Assembly (NCBI GenBank): GCA_014634225.1
Contig: BLFN01000803.1
Coordinates: forward strand, 3,104,118-3,116,617
Reading direction: 5' to 3'
DNA: 12,500 nt
Source: Acropora yongei
Lineage: Eukaryota; Cnidaria; Anthozoa; Scleractinia; Acroporidae
The notes beneath the pieces were generated by a model that was not told where the DNA came from, did no database searches, and saw nothing but the letters and a program-made list of their open reading frames with translations. Positions 1 through 8,124 of this stretch are shown here, in pieces. The first letter of the stretch is position 1. The number at the start of each line of letters is the position of its first letter. The translations under genes were made by a program, and so were the position numbers.

Positions 1-28
1 TTTAGAAATATAGCGTTTCACTGTCCTT

Positions 29-280
29 TCACAGACGGCTAAGAAAAATGAAGCCTCTGCCACTGATGGTGAAGAATATGGACAAACCATCTGACTCGCC
101 ATCGAAGGTCGTCACTTCATGAAGCCACCATGAAAGATTATTTCCTATTAATGACCAATAGCCTAAATTCTTTTCAGTCGTGCAATCGCCGTTCGACAAT
201 TGACATTTCACTTCTCCCCGACAACATTTTTTGAAATAGGTGTATGACGAAAGAGTCAAATGCTTCTGTAAAACCGCCAT
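29..280 (-). CDS. Unrecognised 83-codon ORF, possible first exon
   Basis: The ORF starts at an ATG embedded in AGAATGGCGG, a context typical of animal initiation sites, and runs 83 codons to a stop. It begins MAVLQKHLTLSSYTYFKKCC and carries four cysteines in its first half (CCRGEVKC and later GDC), two tryptophans in SWW, and a hydrophobic end. I do not recognise a family. No good GT donor was found inside it and no poly(A) signal follows in the window, which runs out 28 bases downstream. It could be a chance ORF or a first exon on the minus strand. Confidence is low because 83 open codons can occur by chance in a window this size. Confidence 0.2.
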   Translation of the reverse strand: MAVLQKHLTLSSYTYFKKCCRGEVKCQLSNGDCTTEKNLGYWSLIGNNLSWWLHEVTTFDGESDGLSIFFTISGRGFIFLSRL

Positions 281-516
281 TCTGGGTTGAGCTTCAACAT
301 AGATAGTGCTAACTATGGCGTGATTAAGTTTGCGAAATAGATGAGTATTGCGTTTGACGACGAAGTTTTCGATATCTGCCTCTTATGGCTCATCCGAGTT
401 TTCGTAGACGGAGCTTGGGCAATTTTCGAAAGATTTTGGGTAGTATACGATTTTTCCACTTTTGGTCGAAACCGTCGAGGTCGGGTGTGTTCAAACTCTG
501 TTGATTCGAATGCCTA

Positions 517-608
517 TGGCGCTTTTTCGGGTTCAAAATTCAAATGTGTGAATTCACAAAAATTTGAATTGACCAAAGGTTCAAATTCATCGAATACTTG
601 ATTGAATT
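517..608 (+). repeat. Left terminal inverted repeat of the 517-1151 MITE
   Basis: Matches 1060-1151 in inverted orientation (85 of 92 bases). It is rich in GAATTC-centred palindromes. The match seems to weaken inward of 609 but some similarity continues, so the true arm may be longer. Confidence 0.8.
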
Positions 609-1059
609 TATAGAAATCAGTAGAAATTTATCTAATTTTTTGAAATATTGAATTCATTGAACTGTTGCATGAGGGCCATGGTTTGTACCAAACTCATCGA
701 CACTTTCTAACAAAACTGTAACAGCTGATATACAGTGGCGACTTCGTTGAACCTGTCAGATTGTACAAGATGGCGGTTTATCAGCTGCAATCGGAAAATT
801 GCAAAGTCCACAGTGTCTGCATTCCCCTCAGATTTTAATCTTCTCGCAAGAATGTCTAAGCATAGTTACTAACTATGGTCTAAGTCTCGCCTGGTATTCG
901 GTCGCGTCCGCCATTTTGAAAAGGCGAGCCCCTTGCAGGGGTTTGTGGGTCTTCGATGGAAGCGAAGGACTGGACCGAGAGTTCGGTGAATTTGAGGTGC
1001 CATGAATGAATTCAGAAGTTCGATGAATTTGATAGTTCGCAAAATGCAAGGGTTCAACG

Positions 1060-1151
1060 AATTCAATCAAGTATTCGATGAATTTGGACCTTTGGTGAAT
1101 TCAAGTTTTGGTGAATTCACACGTTTGAATTTTGAACCCAAAAGAGCGCCA
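1060..1151 (-). repeat. Right terminal inverted repeat of the 517-1151 MITE
   Basis: Inverted partner of 517-608, ending GCGCCA followed by TA at 1152-1153. Confidence 0.8.
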
Positions 1152-1272
1152 TAAATGACGAGTCCTACATTTCGCTGCCCGTTTTCGCTGTTGGCTTTAT
1201 TGTCCTTTCGAAAGATGATTGGTCAGCCGGATTACCCAATTCGCGTCATTTCTACCAAAATGAGAGCATTTT

Positions 1273-1395
1273 ATGGCCAAACTGGACCTGCTCGGGAAGA
1301 ATGATCAATTTGGTCAAAAGCAACTCTCTGAGCTCAGCAGAACTGACGCGTTCATTTGCCGACTGGCCAATCTGGAAAGCCAGTTCAGACAACTA
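1273..1395 (+). CDS. Weak first-exon candidate, 41 codons
   Basis: An ATG in the context TTTATGGCC opens 41 codons that begin MAKLDLLGKNDQFGQKQLSE and are rich in Leu, Gln and charged residues, as in a short helical or coiled-coil segment. The segment reaches CTA|GTAAGC at 1396, a good splice donor in phase 0. Without splicing the frame stops about 13 codons later. An ATTGG (inverted CCAAT) lies near 1220. No following exon was identified. I do not recognise the peptide. Confidence 0.22.
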
Positions 1396-2179
1396 GTAAG
1401 CGCCTTGGGAAATTCTATTCCTTTAGACTATCTTTGAGCTATGGCCCTCCATTGTCAAAGAAGAGGAAGGGAATGAAATGGTGCTAGTGGTCGCTTTCAA
1501 CCTTATTTCACTCATGAAGTTCGAGGGGAGAAAAGGAGTGTTGCATCAGTTGACAGATATTCGCAATTTGGGCCCTTCTTCAGTTACTTTAGACTTTCAG
1601 ATGTAGAGTAATAGGGAGTTGAGTATGCAAAGATTTTGAGGCAAAGATTTTGTGGCAACTGGCAGTGAACAGTTCGCACTCCAGGTTTAGGTGCTTTTAT
1701 AATTTCATGATATATCATTTACTCGGAAAACCCGAAATTCTGGTTGGACATTGAAATGGTACGTACCATTTTATTTGAAACGTTTCAGAAATTATAGGCT
1801 ATCGGCTAAGTCAATGGATTTTTTCTGTTCTTTTCCAACTTTCCAATTGTTACTAGTACATTTTGTGATTTTTCCATTTTGCGTTTGGATAAGCTGCAGC
1901 ACTGTATATTCTATCCGGATCATTCGAAGACTACGCGGAACTGTCTGCTTATTTCGCTATCAAGCCAGCTGGTTTTGCGGAAGATCGGGGCCATGTGAGG
2001 GCAAACTAGACGGCCGTTGCTTGACGGCTAGTTCCGCTACTAGTCGCCAAGCCCCTATATTTTGACCACCCGCCATTTTAACGGAACGGCGTGTTTGCAC
2101 GCTATCGTTGCTCTAAAGTCCTCGAACTTTTGTAGGTTATACTTCAGTGTTAACAACCAAAAATCAAATAAAAATAAAG
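1396..2179. other. Region without a supported gene
   Basis: Nothing convincing codes here. A 104-codon plus-strand ORF at 1751-2065 has no recognisable content. A 13-14 bp direct duplication, GCAAAGATTTTG with a variable following base, lies around 1627-1652. CCGCCATTTT near 2070 resembles a YY1-type site. Plus-strand AATAAA motifs at 2167-2172 and 2173-2178 lie opposite the minus-strand poly(A) signal and have no identified gene. Confidence 0.5.
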
Positions 2180-2185
2180 TTTATT
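2180..2185 (-). terminator. Poly(A) signal AATAAA of the PAM2 gene
   Basis: TTTATT on the plus strand gives AATAAA on the minus strand, about 140 bases past the stop codon at 2327-2329. A GU-rich stretch (TTTTTGGTTGTTAAC) follows within about 30 bases, as expected for a downstream element. This predicts a short 3' UTR from 2326 to about 2165. Confidence 0.65.
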
Positions 2186-2326
2186 TGAATTTTTAAAATC
2201 TCTATTGAAAAACACAAAAATAACAAAAGAAAAGAATAAATTGACATTGCATCGTTTTCAGCGCAGTAATATTTTGTGACTATTTGATTCTCTCGTGGTG
2301 TATAAGTCAAATGAAGACCAAGTTTG

Positions 2327-5174
2327 CTACCTTACAGTATTTGGCGGGTTTTGATGTCGAAATCTCATCCTTGGTTGATTTGGGGGAAATCTCCCAGAGG
2401 GCCGTCGGTGATGCATTCTAGCGTGTCCGCGTTGTCTAAAGCCTAGGACTTGATCTGGTGATGCTGGCCGGTAAACTGGACGCATAGAAGGCGCATGGTT
2501 CATCTGATGTACAAATCTCGCCTGGAAAGGTGCATTGTTAACATAGGAGGGGACGAAGTCCCTTGCACACACGTAAGATTGAGAGTTCCCTGCACCTCTG
2601 TTTTTCCAAACTCTCGATTGTAAAGGCGGAATATATTCTTTCGCCTCTGCGTTTAACCTACTTGCATTTTCAGGGTTTCTTTTTGCGCCATTCTGCTTGC
2701 TGTCTCGCTGACTTGGAGGTCCTCCATCAGCACCTCTGAAAATTGACTCTGGAGTGAGGTTTTTGCGTGGAACAAATTCCTTAGCTGAAGCATTTAATCC
2801 AATTGAACAGTGTTTGATTGAGGTTTTATCATCTAGATTATGCGATGGCTGCTCTGTGGAGTTCAAAATCTGATAGCCGTCATTTCCTGAGTTCTCAACC
2901 CCTAAAACATTTTCACTGATAACTGCTTTTAGATTTTTATCTGGGGGTTGATTTTTCACATCAATTACTAACTTATTCTTGATCTTACAAAGCATTTTCC
3001 CATGGTCTGAAAAATCTTGATCATCGACACTTTCCTCTTCCAAAGCGTGCTCACTCATAACAATGTTAACTGATTGTTGTTCTAATAAATGAGAGCGTGT
3101 ATTCCAGTGGTCTACTTCCTTTTTGGCTTTTAATTTGAACATTTCATAGTCAGTGTCAGAATCGTATGTTGGCGTTTCTACAAATGATTTAACTTCTCCT
3201 GCATCTGCTTCTGTTTTATACGCTACCTCCAGTACAGTCTCGTGAATATTCTCAGTCACGGTATCCAAAGCTGTTTGACTGGCTATTTTCTTTGGATTTT
3301 TAGGTTCATTTTTCTCTTTCGTTTTTAGCGCATCAGTGATCTCTACATCCAGTCCCTCCTTGATGGTTAAACTGTACTTTCCCTCAGTTTCATATTCCAC
3401 AGTGAAATCACCTATCACAAGGCTAACTGACTTTTCTTCTTGCAAACACTCGGGCGCATCCCAGCGGTCTTCCTTGTTGTCTTTCACTGCTCTGGATCGT
3501 TCAATGCCAGGGTAAGATTCGTATGCAGATTTCAAACACATTTTCTCAGAGGCACTGCTAGATATCTCTTCATTGAGGAGAATTTCTCCTACTGTGGTGT
3601 TATTGACTCGTTCTCTATCTGTACTAAGCTCCTGGACCATGTTATCCATTTCTTTGGAAAACATTTCCCCGACTTCGTCCGCCATTTCCTCCAAATTAGC
3701 AAAATCATCTACATCCTTGCAGATATGATTTTCTTTTAAAGCTACCTCTTGAATGTTACTAGGTTCTTTAGCCACGTAGACGACTTCCTCGTTATCATGT
3801 TTAACAACACTGGTTTCGCGGACAAAATCGCATGTTTCACTCATCGTTCTCAATTCAAAGCCTTCTCCACTTTCTTTCTCCTCTTCGGAAAAAATCTCTG
3901 CTTCCACTGCACTGATTGTTCTCAGTTCAAGGCACTCTCCACTTTCTTTCTCCTCTTCGGAAAGAATCTCCGCTTCCACTGCACTGATTGTGCTCAGTTC
4001 AAGGCACTCTCCACTTTCTTTCACCTCTTCGGAAGGAATCTCCGCTTCCACTGCACTGATTGTGCTCAGTTCAAGGCACTCTCCACTTTCTTTCTCCTCT
4101 TCGGAAGGAATCTCCGCTTCCACTGCACTGATTGTGCTCAGTTCAAGGCACTCTCCACTTTCTTTCTCCTCTTCGGAAGGAATCTCCGCTTCCACTGCAC
4201 TGATCGTTCTCAGTTCAAGGCACTCTCCACTTTCTTTCTTATCTTCGGAAAGAATCTCCGCTTCCACTGCACTGATTGTGCTCAGTTCAAGGCACTCTCC
4301 ACTTTCTTTCTCCTCTTCGGAAGGAATCTCCGCTTCCACTGCACTGATTGTGCTCAGTTCAAGGCACTCTCCACTTTCTTTCTCCTCTTCGGAAAGAATC
4401 TCCGCTTCCACTGCACTGATTGTGCTCAGTTCAAGGCACTCTCCACTTTCTTTCTCCTCTTCGGAAAGAATCTCCGCTTCCACTGCACTGATTGTGCTCA
4501 GTTCAAGGCACTCTCCACTTTCTTTTTCCTCTTCGGAAAGAATGTTTTTGACTTCCTCGATCGTTCTTAATTCATTAGTATGCTTGCCATGATCTGTGAA
4601 GTTTTCGTCTTTAAAATTGAATACATCAATGTCAGTACCGTCTATAACCTTTCCGCGGAAGTCTTTGACTTGGCTATTTTCTCTTTTATGGGAAGACTCA
4701 GGTGTTACCTTGCCAACATTTTTGCCTTCCAGAGTCGAAGAGTGAACTATTCCAAGAGTTTTTATTTCTTTGGGGAGTTTCTCTCCGCCGACTTTGGTCG
4801 CCGTTACTTTCTCGTTACCCTCGCGGTTCTCACGCACGCCTTTGCTGATGCTTCCTTCAAAACTAAATTTAAGAGCATCACTGAGGTCTTCTGTGCTGAT
4901 AGTTTCATTAGAAGACCCTGGTTCAATTTTGCTGACAATTTCAGGACTATCAGCTACCCCTTGTGGGGAAGAAATTGTATCAATTCCAATGACTCCATTC
5001 TCAATCTCGATCTCAGACTGAGACTCCAAGAAGTTGACCTTTTCCACATCAAGGGAGACTTCTTGGGCGTTGGTAATTGTTTCCTCGTCTTGATCAAGTG
5101 AAGAGTCGTCCAAGCTTGCAGATGGCACGATCTTACAATGCTTTGTATGCGACTGAACGCTGTTATTATCCGAG
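2327..5174 (-). CDS. Terminal exon of a repeat-rich PAM2-motif protein, probable poly(A)-binding-protein partner
   Basis: This exon carries 949 residues ending at TAG (2327-2329). The raw frame opens at an ATG at 5257, but the segment before 5174 is probably intron: TTTGTATTTTTTTAG at 5189-5175 is a strong acceptor. Numbering below uses the raw frame. Residues 28-238 are acidic and low in hydrophobics; 239-478 hold ten 24-residue repeats; 479-820 are acidic and Ser/Thr-rich; 821-903 carry PAM2 motifs (LNASAKEFVP at 821-830, LNAEAKEYIP at 868-877, weaker YVCARDFVP at 895-903); about 908-976 are Arg/Pro/His-rich. PAM2 peptides bind the MLLE domain of PABPC1 and of UBR5, so a cytoplasmic role in mRNA translation or decay is inferred. 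No LSm, RRM, MIF4G or catalytic domain was seen, so it is not a plain ataxin-2, LARP4 or PAIP1. No known orthologue is recognised. Confidence 0.85.
2549..2578 (-). other. Weak third PAM2-like motif
   Basis: Residues 894-903 read SYVCARDFVP. The A-x-x-F-V-P end fits PAM2, but the N-terminal Leu-Asn that fills the first hydrophobic pocket is Ser-Tyr. It may be a decayed or low-affinity copy. Confidence 0.4.
2627..2656 (-). other. Second PAM2 motif
   Basis: Residues 868-877 read LNAEAKEYIP, fitting the PAM2 pattern LNxxAxxFxP except that Tyr replaces the key Phe. Tyr keeps the aromatic ring but is less usual and may lower affinity. Confidence 0.7.
2768..2797 (-). other. First PAM2 motif, close to consensus
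   Basis: Residues 821-830 read LNASAKEFVP. Leu821, Asn822, Ala825, Phe828 and Pro830 match the positions conserved in PAM2 peptides of PAIP2, ataxin-2 and related proteins, including the AKEF core. It is followed by basic RKN. Confidence 0.88.
3824..4543 (-). repeat. Ten-copy 72-bp in-frame tandem repeat (24 residues per unit)
   Basis: The period is exactly 72 bases (for example CTTCCACTGC at 3901 and again at 3973). Units begin I(L/P/F)SEEEKESGEC and most end AVEAE. Copies 1-9 differ only at a few sites: Leu or Pro at position 2 (C/T change), Ser or Arg in the middle, and EDK or EEV for EEE in copies 5 and 8. Copy 10 (3895-3824) diverges. A half unit, NELRTIEEVKN (residues 228-238), precedes copy 1. 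Each unit has one Cys and a SEEE casein-kinase-2-type site. High identity points to recent expansion or homogenisation and likely copy-number variation. Confidence 0.95.
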
Positions 5175-5309
5175 CTAAAAAAATACAAATACCAAAAGGT
5201 GAGCACATGATTCGGGTTGGTGTATGTACATGCAAGGTGCTGGAAAGAACATGTCACAATTTAGATCCCGCAGGGACGAGAAAGGGCAATTAATATTCTA
5301 CAATACAGG

Positions 5310-5881
5310 GCTATCTTTTAAAGCGGGAACAGGGAATGTGGAAATAGAAATGGAGAATGTGGGAATGGAGAATGAGAATGGGGAATGGAGAATGAGAATG
5401 GGGAATGGGGAATGGGGAACGGGGAACGGGGAATCTTTAAAATGAGGAATCTTTAAACGTGGGAATCTTTAAAATGCGGGTTCTTTAAAAGTGGGAATCT
5501 TTAAAACGAGGAATCTTTTAAAGCGGGAACAGGGAATGTGGAAATGGCAATGGGGAATGTAGAAATGGAAATGGAAATGGAAATGGAAATGGAGAATGGG
5601 AAACGGGGAACGGGGAATCTTTAAAATGTTGAATCTTTAAAAGTGGGAATCTTTAAAACGGGGAATCTTTAAAACGCGGATTCTTTAAAAGCGGGAATCT
5701 TTAAAACAGGGAATCTGTAAAAGCGGGAATCCTTAAAAGCGGGAATCTTTAAAATGGAGAATCTTTAAAAGCGGGAAACTTTAAAAAGGGGAATCTTCAA
5801 AACGAGGACTCTTTAAAAGTGGGAATCTTTATACCAGAAATTTTTAAAAAACGAGGAATCTTTAAAAGCGGGAATCTTTAA
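5310..5881 (+). repeat. Left minisatellite array, G-rich higher-order repeat
   Basis: The basic unit is about 15-16 bp, near GGGAATCTTTAAAAGC, combined with runs of GGAATG/GGGAAC. There is a higher-order level: 33 identical bases at 5313-5345 recur at 5513-5545, exactly 200 bases later. Each higher-order unit has a G-rich head (5321-5431 and 5521-5618) and a TTTAAA-containing tail. It lies in the predicted intron of the PAM2 gene. Confidence 0.9.
5400..5431 (+). other. Potential G-quadruplex
   Basis: Five GGGG tracts at 5400-5403, 5407-5410, 5414-5417, 5421-5424 and 5428-5431 are separated by 3-base loops (AAT or AAC). This exceeds the usual four-tract, short-loop criterion for a stable quadruplex on the plus strand. 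Confidence 0.7.
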
Positions 5882-5958
5882 ATGTACAGAAATACAGAGG
5901 ACTTGACTTTCCTTAAACTTAATTATTGAGTGAATATTGGTTCCCATTTTTTATTCAC

Positions 5959-6054
5959 CTTGATGCCCCAGACCCAAGGCCCATGGTCAATGCCAGCCAT
6001 TCTTTTTCATCTAAACTTAAAGTTTTTAAAGTGCAAATTGGTTCGTTTATGTAC
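5959..6054 (-). CDS. Proposed upstream exon of the PAM2 gene
   Basis: On the minus strand an open frame reads YINEPICTLKTLSLDEKEW then LALTMGLGSGAS and ends AAG|GTGAAT, an acceptable donor. It leaves two bases (AG), which fits the phase of the exon starting at 5174, giving GAS-SSDNN across the junction. An ATG at 5984-5982 sits in a very good context (TTGACCATGG) and could be the initiator, giving MGLGSGAS plus 949 residues, about 957 in all. Alternatively an acceptor GGTGGCAG at 6055 makes this an internal exon, with the start further upstream. The frame is stopped by TGA about 20 bases beyond that acceptor. The peptide is not recognised. Thirty-one open codons can arise by chance, so the phase match and Kozak context carry the case. 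Confidence 0.45.
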
Positions 6055-6335
6055 CTGCCACCGAGTATGAACAATCAGTGTACGCTACACTACCGAATGG
6101 AAAAAGCATGACCCATAATTTCAAAAACATTTTGCTGTTACATTTTACACCACGTCCGGACATCAGAGTGATGGCTTCTCTTTAACAAGGTTGTCAATAA
6201 ACTTTTAGAATACGAAAATATCACGCATTTAAAACTTTGGAAAGGTTGGCAGCTTAAGTGTGTCGCCAAGCAGTACATGAACAAATTACTATCCCCCGAA
6301 ATTTTTAATAAATGTTCTACCTAGTTGGAGTGAGT

Positions 6336-6352
6336 GGAATTTCCCTATAAAG
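6336..6352 (+). promoter_or_regulatory. NF-kappaB site abutting a TATA box
   Basis: GGAATTTCCC at 6336-6345 is the reverse complement of GGGAAATTCC and fits GGGRNWYYCC at every base. TATAAAG follows directly at 6346-6352. A start site would be expected near 6375-6380, leaving a 5' UTR of about 70-75 bases before the ATG at 6451. The arrangement suggests a Rel/NF-kappaB-inducible promoter for the exon and kinase remnant downstream. A site this size can occur by chance, but the contact with a TATA box and the position before an ATG exon add weight. Confidence 0.5.
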
Positions 6353-6450
6353 ACAGCGCGTCTGAGAAAAGTTATCTTGTTTGTCGGTCGGCAAACACCT
6401 CTAAAGATATTTTAGTTTTTCCTAACAGTTACTCCCCTCCAAAGTGACCG

Positions 6451-6542
6451 ATGGGAAATGCAGATGAATCTGAGGAACAATTCGTCGACGAAAATGTTGT
6501 TGAAAGAACCGGAAATGGATCACTTCACGAGATTTTGCGTAG
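6451..6542 (+). CDS. Short first coding exon, probable start of the kinase locus
   Basis: The ATG at 6451 (context ACCGATGGG) has an in-frame TGA two codons upstream, so it is the first start in this frame. Thirty codons follow, MGNADESEEQFVDENVVERT then GNGSLHEILR, ending AG|GTAATC, a usable donor in phase 2. Gly2 raises the possibility of N-myristoylation, but Glu rather than Ser/Thr at position 6 is not favourable. TATA box and NF-kappaB site lie about 100 bases upstream. The downstream kinase frame at 7291 can be joined in phase through the weak acceptor CTTGTGGAG. I infer that this exon belonged to the kinase gene; it could also be an unrelated or chance ORF. Confidence 0.45.
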
Positions 6543-7290
6543 GTAATCACATAATTTCGAGTGCAATTTGGAATGCACGAGTTAAATTTTTCCAGAGACT
6601 AACAAACTTAACAATTTGGGAACTATGAAAAATTTACAAGTGCTTATTTACAAGTATTTATTCCAAATTGTTTGAGAAAAAATAATATAAGGTAAAATTT
6701 GTTTCTATTTTGCCTTGCGGACTTAACACGCTCCACCTACAAGAACGCGATTGGTCCAAAAAATGACAACGCGGGCTTGTTGACATGTTTGCAGAATACA
6801 GATCAAAATATCATCTGGGGAAAAATGCTAGAAATAGTAATTGGATAAACAGTAAAAACCCCAGACTTCTTTGTTTCAAGAGCTCAACCTTTTTGCACTG
6901 TAATTCGATTCGAAAGGAGAATCAACTTTTTAATTTCAACATTTGCACTAAATTCGTCTTTCTGTACTCACAAAATTTCAATTTGTTGCACTGTCACGGT
7001 TTGGGGTCAATTGACATGCACACATTTTTGTTTGTATATTGTTAAGAGAAAAACAAATCCCACTTTCCTCCTTTTCTAGTCGAAATAGAACCTTGGTTTA
7101 CTGTGTCATTTTCTTTTTGCTCCGTTTGATTAAAACCGGAAATATTTGAGAAATGGTGGGTTAATTTGGCTGTCATTTACTTTGTCGAACTTTGAGACAA
7201 GCAGACCCCCGGTTGTGTCATCCGGGAAACGGCGCCACACTATTTTGGCGGGAATAATGAAGCTTTGTACACAATGTTGTCTTGTGGAGA
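6543..7290 (+). other. Probable intron and non-coding spacer
   Basis: No supported gene. The 86-codon ORF at 6785-7045 is compositionally poor and unrecognised. A pyrimidine-rich acceptor-like CCTCCTTTTCTAG ends at 7080 but leads into a short frame unrelated to the kinase. CCAAT-like ATTGG occurs near 6750. Confidence 0.4.
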
Positions 7291-8057
7291 CAACTTCAAA
7301 GTGCCTTTAAAGCATTTACGACGAAGAAAAAACGAGTAAGTCGCTTCGAAGGCCTTTAAGTGGAGTGATCTAGGAGAACAAGATGTGATTGGACAAGGAT
7401 CATTCGGAGCGGTTTTTGTGACAAAATATGGAAAAGACAAGGACAACGACTCCAGGTCAGACGAGCCAGTTGTTGTAAAAAAATTGCTAGATTCGTCTTT
7501 AGACTTTATCGATGCTTTCACCAAAGAGGCTCGGTTGTTGCATGACTTTAAATCACGATAATATAGTAGGATTTAAAGCTGTTTGTGACGAACCAGTTGC
7601 ACATATGTTGGAGTATGTTTATTTTGACCTAAGCGTTTTCGGTGGAGAAGGAAAGGTCAGTTCATTGAACAACTTTTTGAGCTGCCTTGACAAGGGCAAT
7701 TGTCATGGGATTGAAGCAAATTTTATGACCAGTATCGCGTCGGATATAGGCAGTGGATTGCTGTATTTGCACGAGAGAGGGATTGCGCACAGATTTAAAG
7801 CCCTCGAACGTGAACGTCCTCCTTAGTAATCACCATTACCGCGAGGAAACAAATCGCAACAAAATTGCCTACGCGTAGAGCCATCAGCCAGTGATCTGCA
7901 AGCTCACCGACTTTGGAGAAGGTAGGTCTAAGGCAATGCAAACAAAATCTGCGTGCCGATCAAGAACTATTAATATCGACAAGGGTACCATACCATATAT
8001 GGCACCGGAAATTCTTCTTGGAAGTGAGATCTCAAGTGAAGGAGCCACTGTTGACAG
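7291..8057 (+). pseudogene. TKL/RIPK-like protein kinase pseudogene, truncated and frameshifted
   Basis: Kinase motifs appear in order across three frames. A basic lead-in ends FEGL, then KWSDLGEQDVIGQGSFGAVF contains the glycine loop (7391-7411). VVVKKL holds the ATP lysine (7478-7483). Then come HDNIVGFKAVC, MLEYVYFDLSVFGGEGKVSS, GLLYLHERGIAHR, KPSNVNVLLSN, CKLTDFGEG (DFG at 7909-7917) and GTIPYMAPEI (APE at 8002-8010). Lesions are a probable extra T near 7355-7357, an extra A at 7550-7552 before HDNIV, a 2-base loss at 7793-7794 removing the catalytic Asp codon of HRD, and TAG at 7876-7878. Homology ends near 8057, so helices F-I of the C-lobe are absent. The motifs suggest a cytoplasmic Ser/Thr kinase of the kind expanded in cnidarians (from memory). 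An active product is not possible from this copy. Confidence 0.85.
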
Positions 8058-8124
8058 GTTTCTACCGGGTTAAAGTCAATACCCCTCCCCGTTTTCTCAT
8101 CAAATAGGTGGTATAGCAAGCCAT

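Larger units (their letters stand above)
517..1151. mobile_element. MITE with 92-bp terminal inverted repeats and TA flanks
   Basis: Positions 517-608 and the reverse complement of 1060-1151 align over 92 bases without gaps, with 7 mismatches by hand count. The element ends in TGGCGC...GCGCCA and is flanked by TA at 515-516 and 1152-1153. A TA duplication is the signature of Tc1/mariner-type insertion. At 635 bp it contains no transposase, so it is a non-autonomous element. Subterminal copies of a motif near TTCGATGAATTTG occur at 1019-1031 and 1074-1086, with a variant around 982; such repeats are often transposase-binding sites. Short ORFs crossing it are not genes. The family name is unknown to me. 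Confidence 0.8.
5175..5958 (-). other. Predicted 784-bp intron of the PAM2 gene
   Basis: The acceptor is TTTTTTTAG ending at 5175 and the proposed donor is AAG|GTGAAT at 5958-5953. The minisatellite at 5310-5881 occupies most of it. The donor side depends on the exon proposed at 5959-6054. Confidence 0.5.

Noticed and set aside
760..780. YY1-type AAGATGGCGG promoter site, also near 909, 2070 and 11036
   Set aside because: The copies at 768 and 909 lie within the MITE and none is next to a supported first exon.
1751..2065. 104-codon plus-strand ORF
   Set aside because: It contains no recognisable motif, hydrophobic and Cys residues are scattered, and no promoter or splice context supports it.
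3749..4592. Plus-strand ORFs of 273 and 200 codons across the repeat array
   Set aside because: The 72-bp period is a multiple of three, so any frame without a stop in one unit stays open throughout. They are antisense shadows of the PAM2 gene repeats.
3440..5101. Other plus-strand ORFs opposite the PAM2 exon (3440-3739, 4580-5101, 4770-5021)
   Set aside because: They have no domains or promoter context and lie fully opposite a coherent coding exon.
5175..5257. N-terminal 27 residues of the raw ORF starting at the ATG at 5257
   Set aside because: A strong pyrimidine-rich acceptor ends at 5175, and the residues upstream (with FWYLYFF from the tract itself) look like translated intron. Not fully excluded.
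5310..5881. CRISPR-like array
   Set aside because: Units are about 15-16 bp, variable and without unique spacers of constant length, and the setting is eukaryotic. It is a minisatellite.
6785..7045. 86-codon plus-strand ORF
   Set aside because: It has no recognisable domain, its composition is like its AT-rich surroundings, and it lies inside the predicted intron of the kinase locus.
7244..7254. E2F site TTTGGCGGGAA
   Set aside because: It is a perfect motif but isolated, with no linked start site, and lies between the exon and the dead kinase. Chance is a sufficient explanation.
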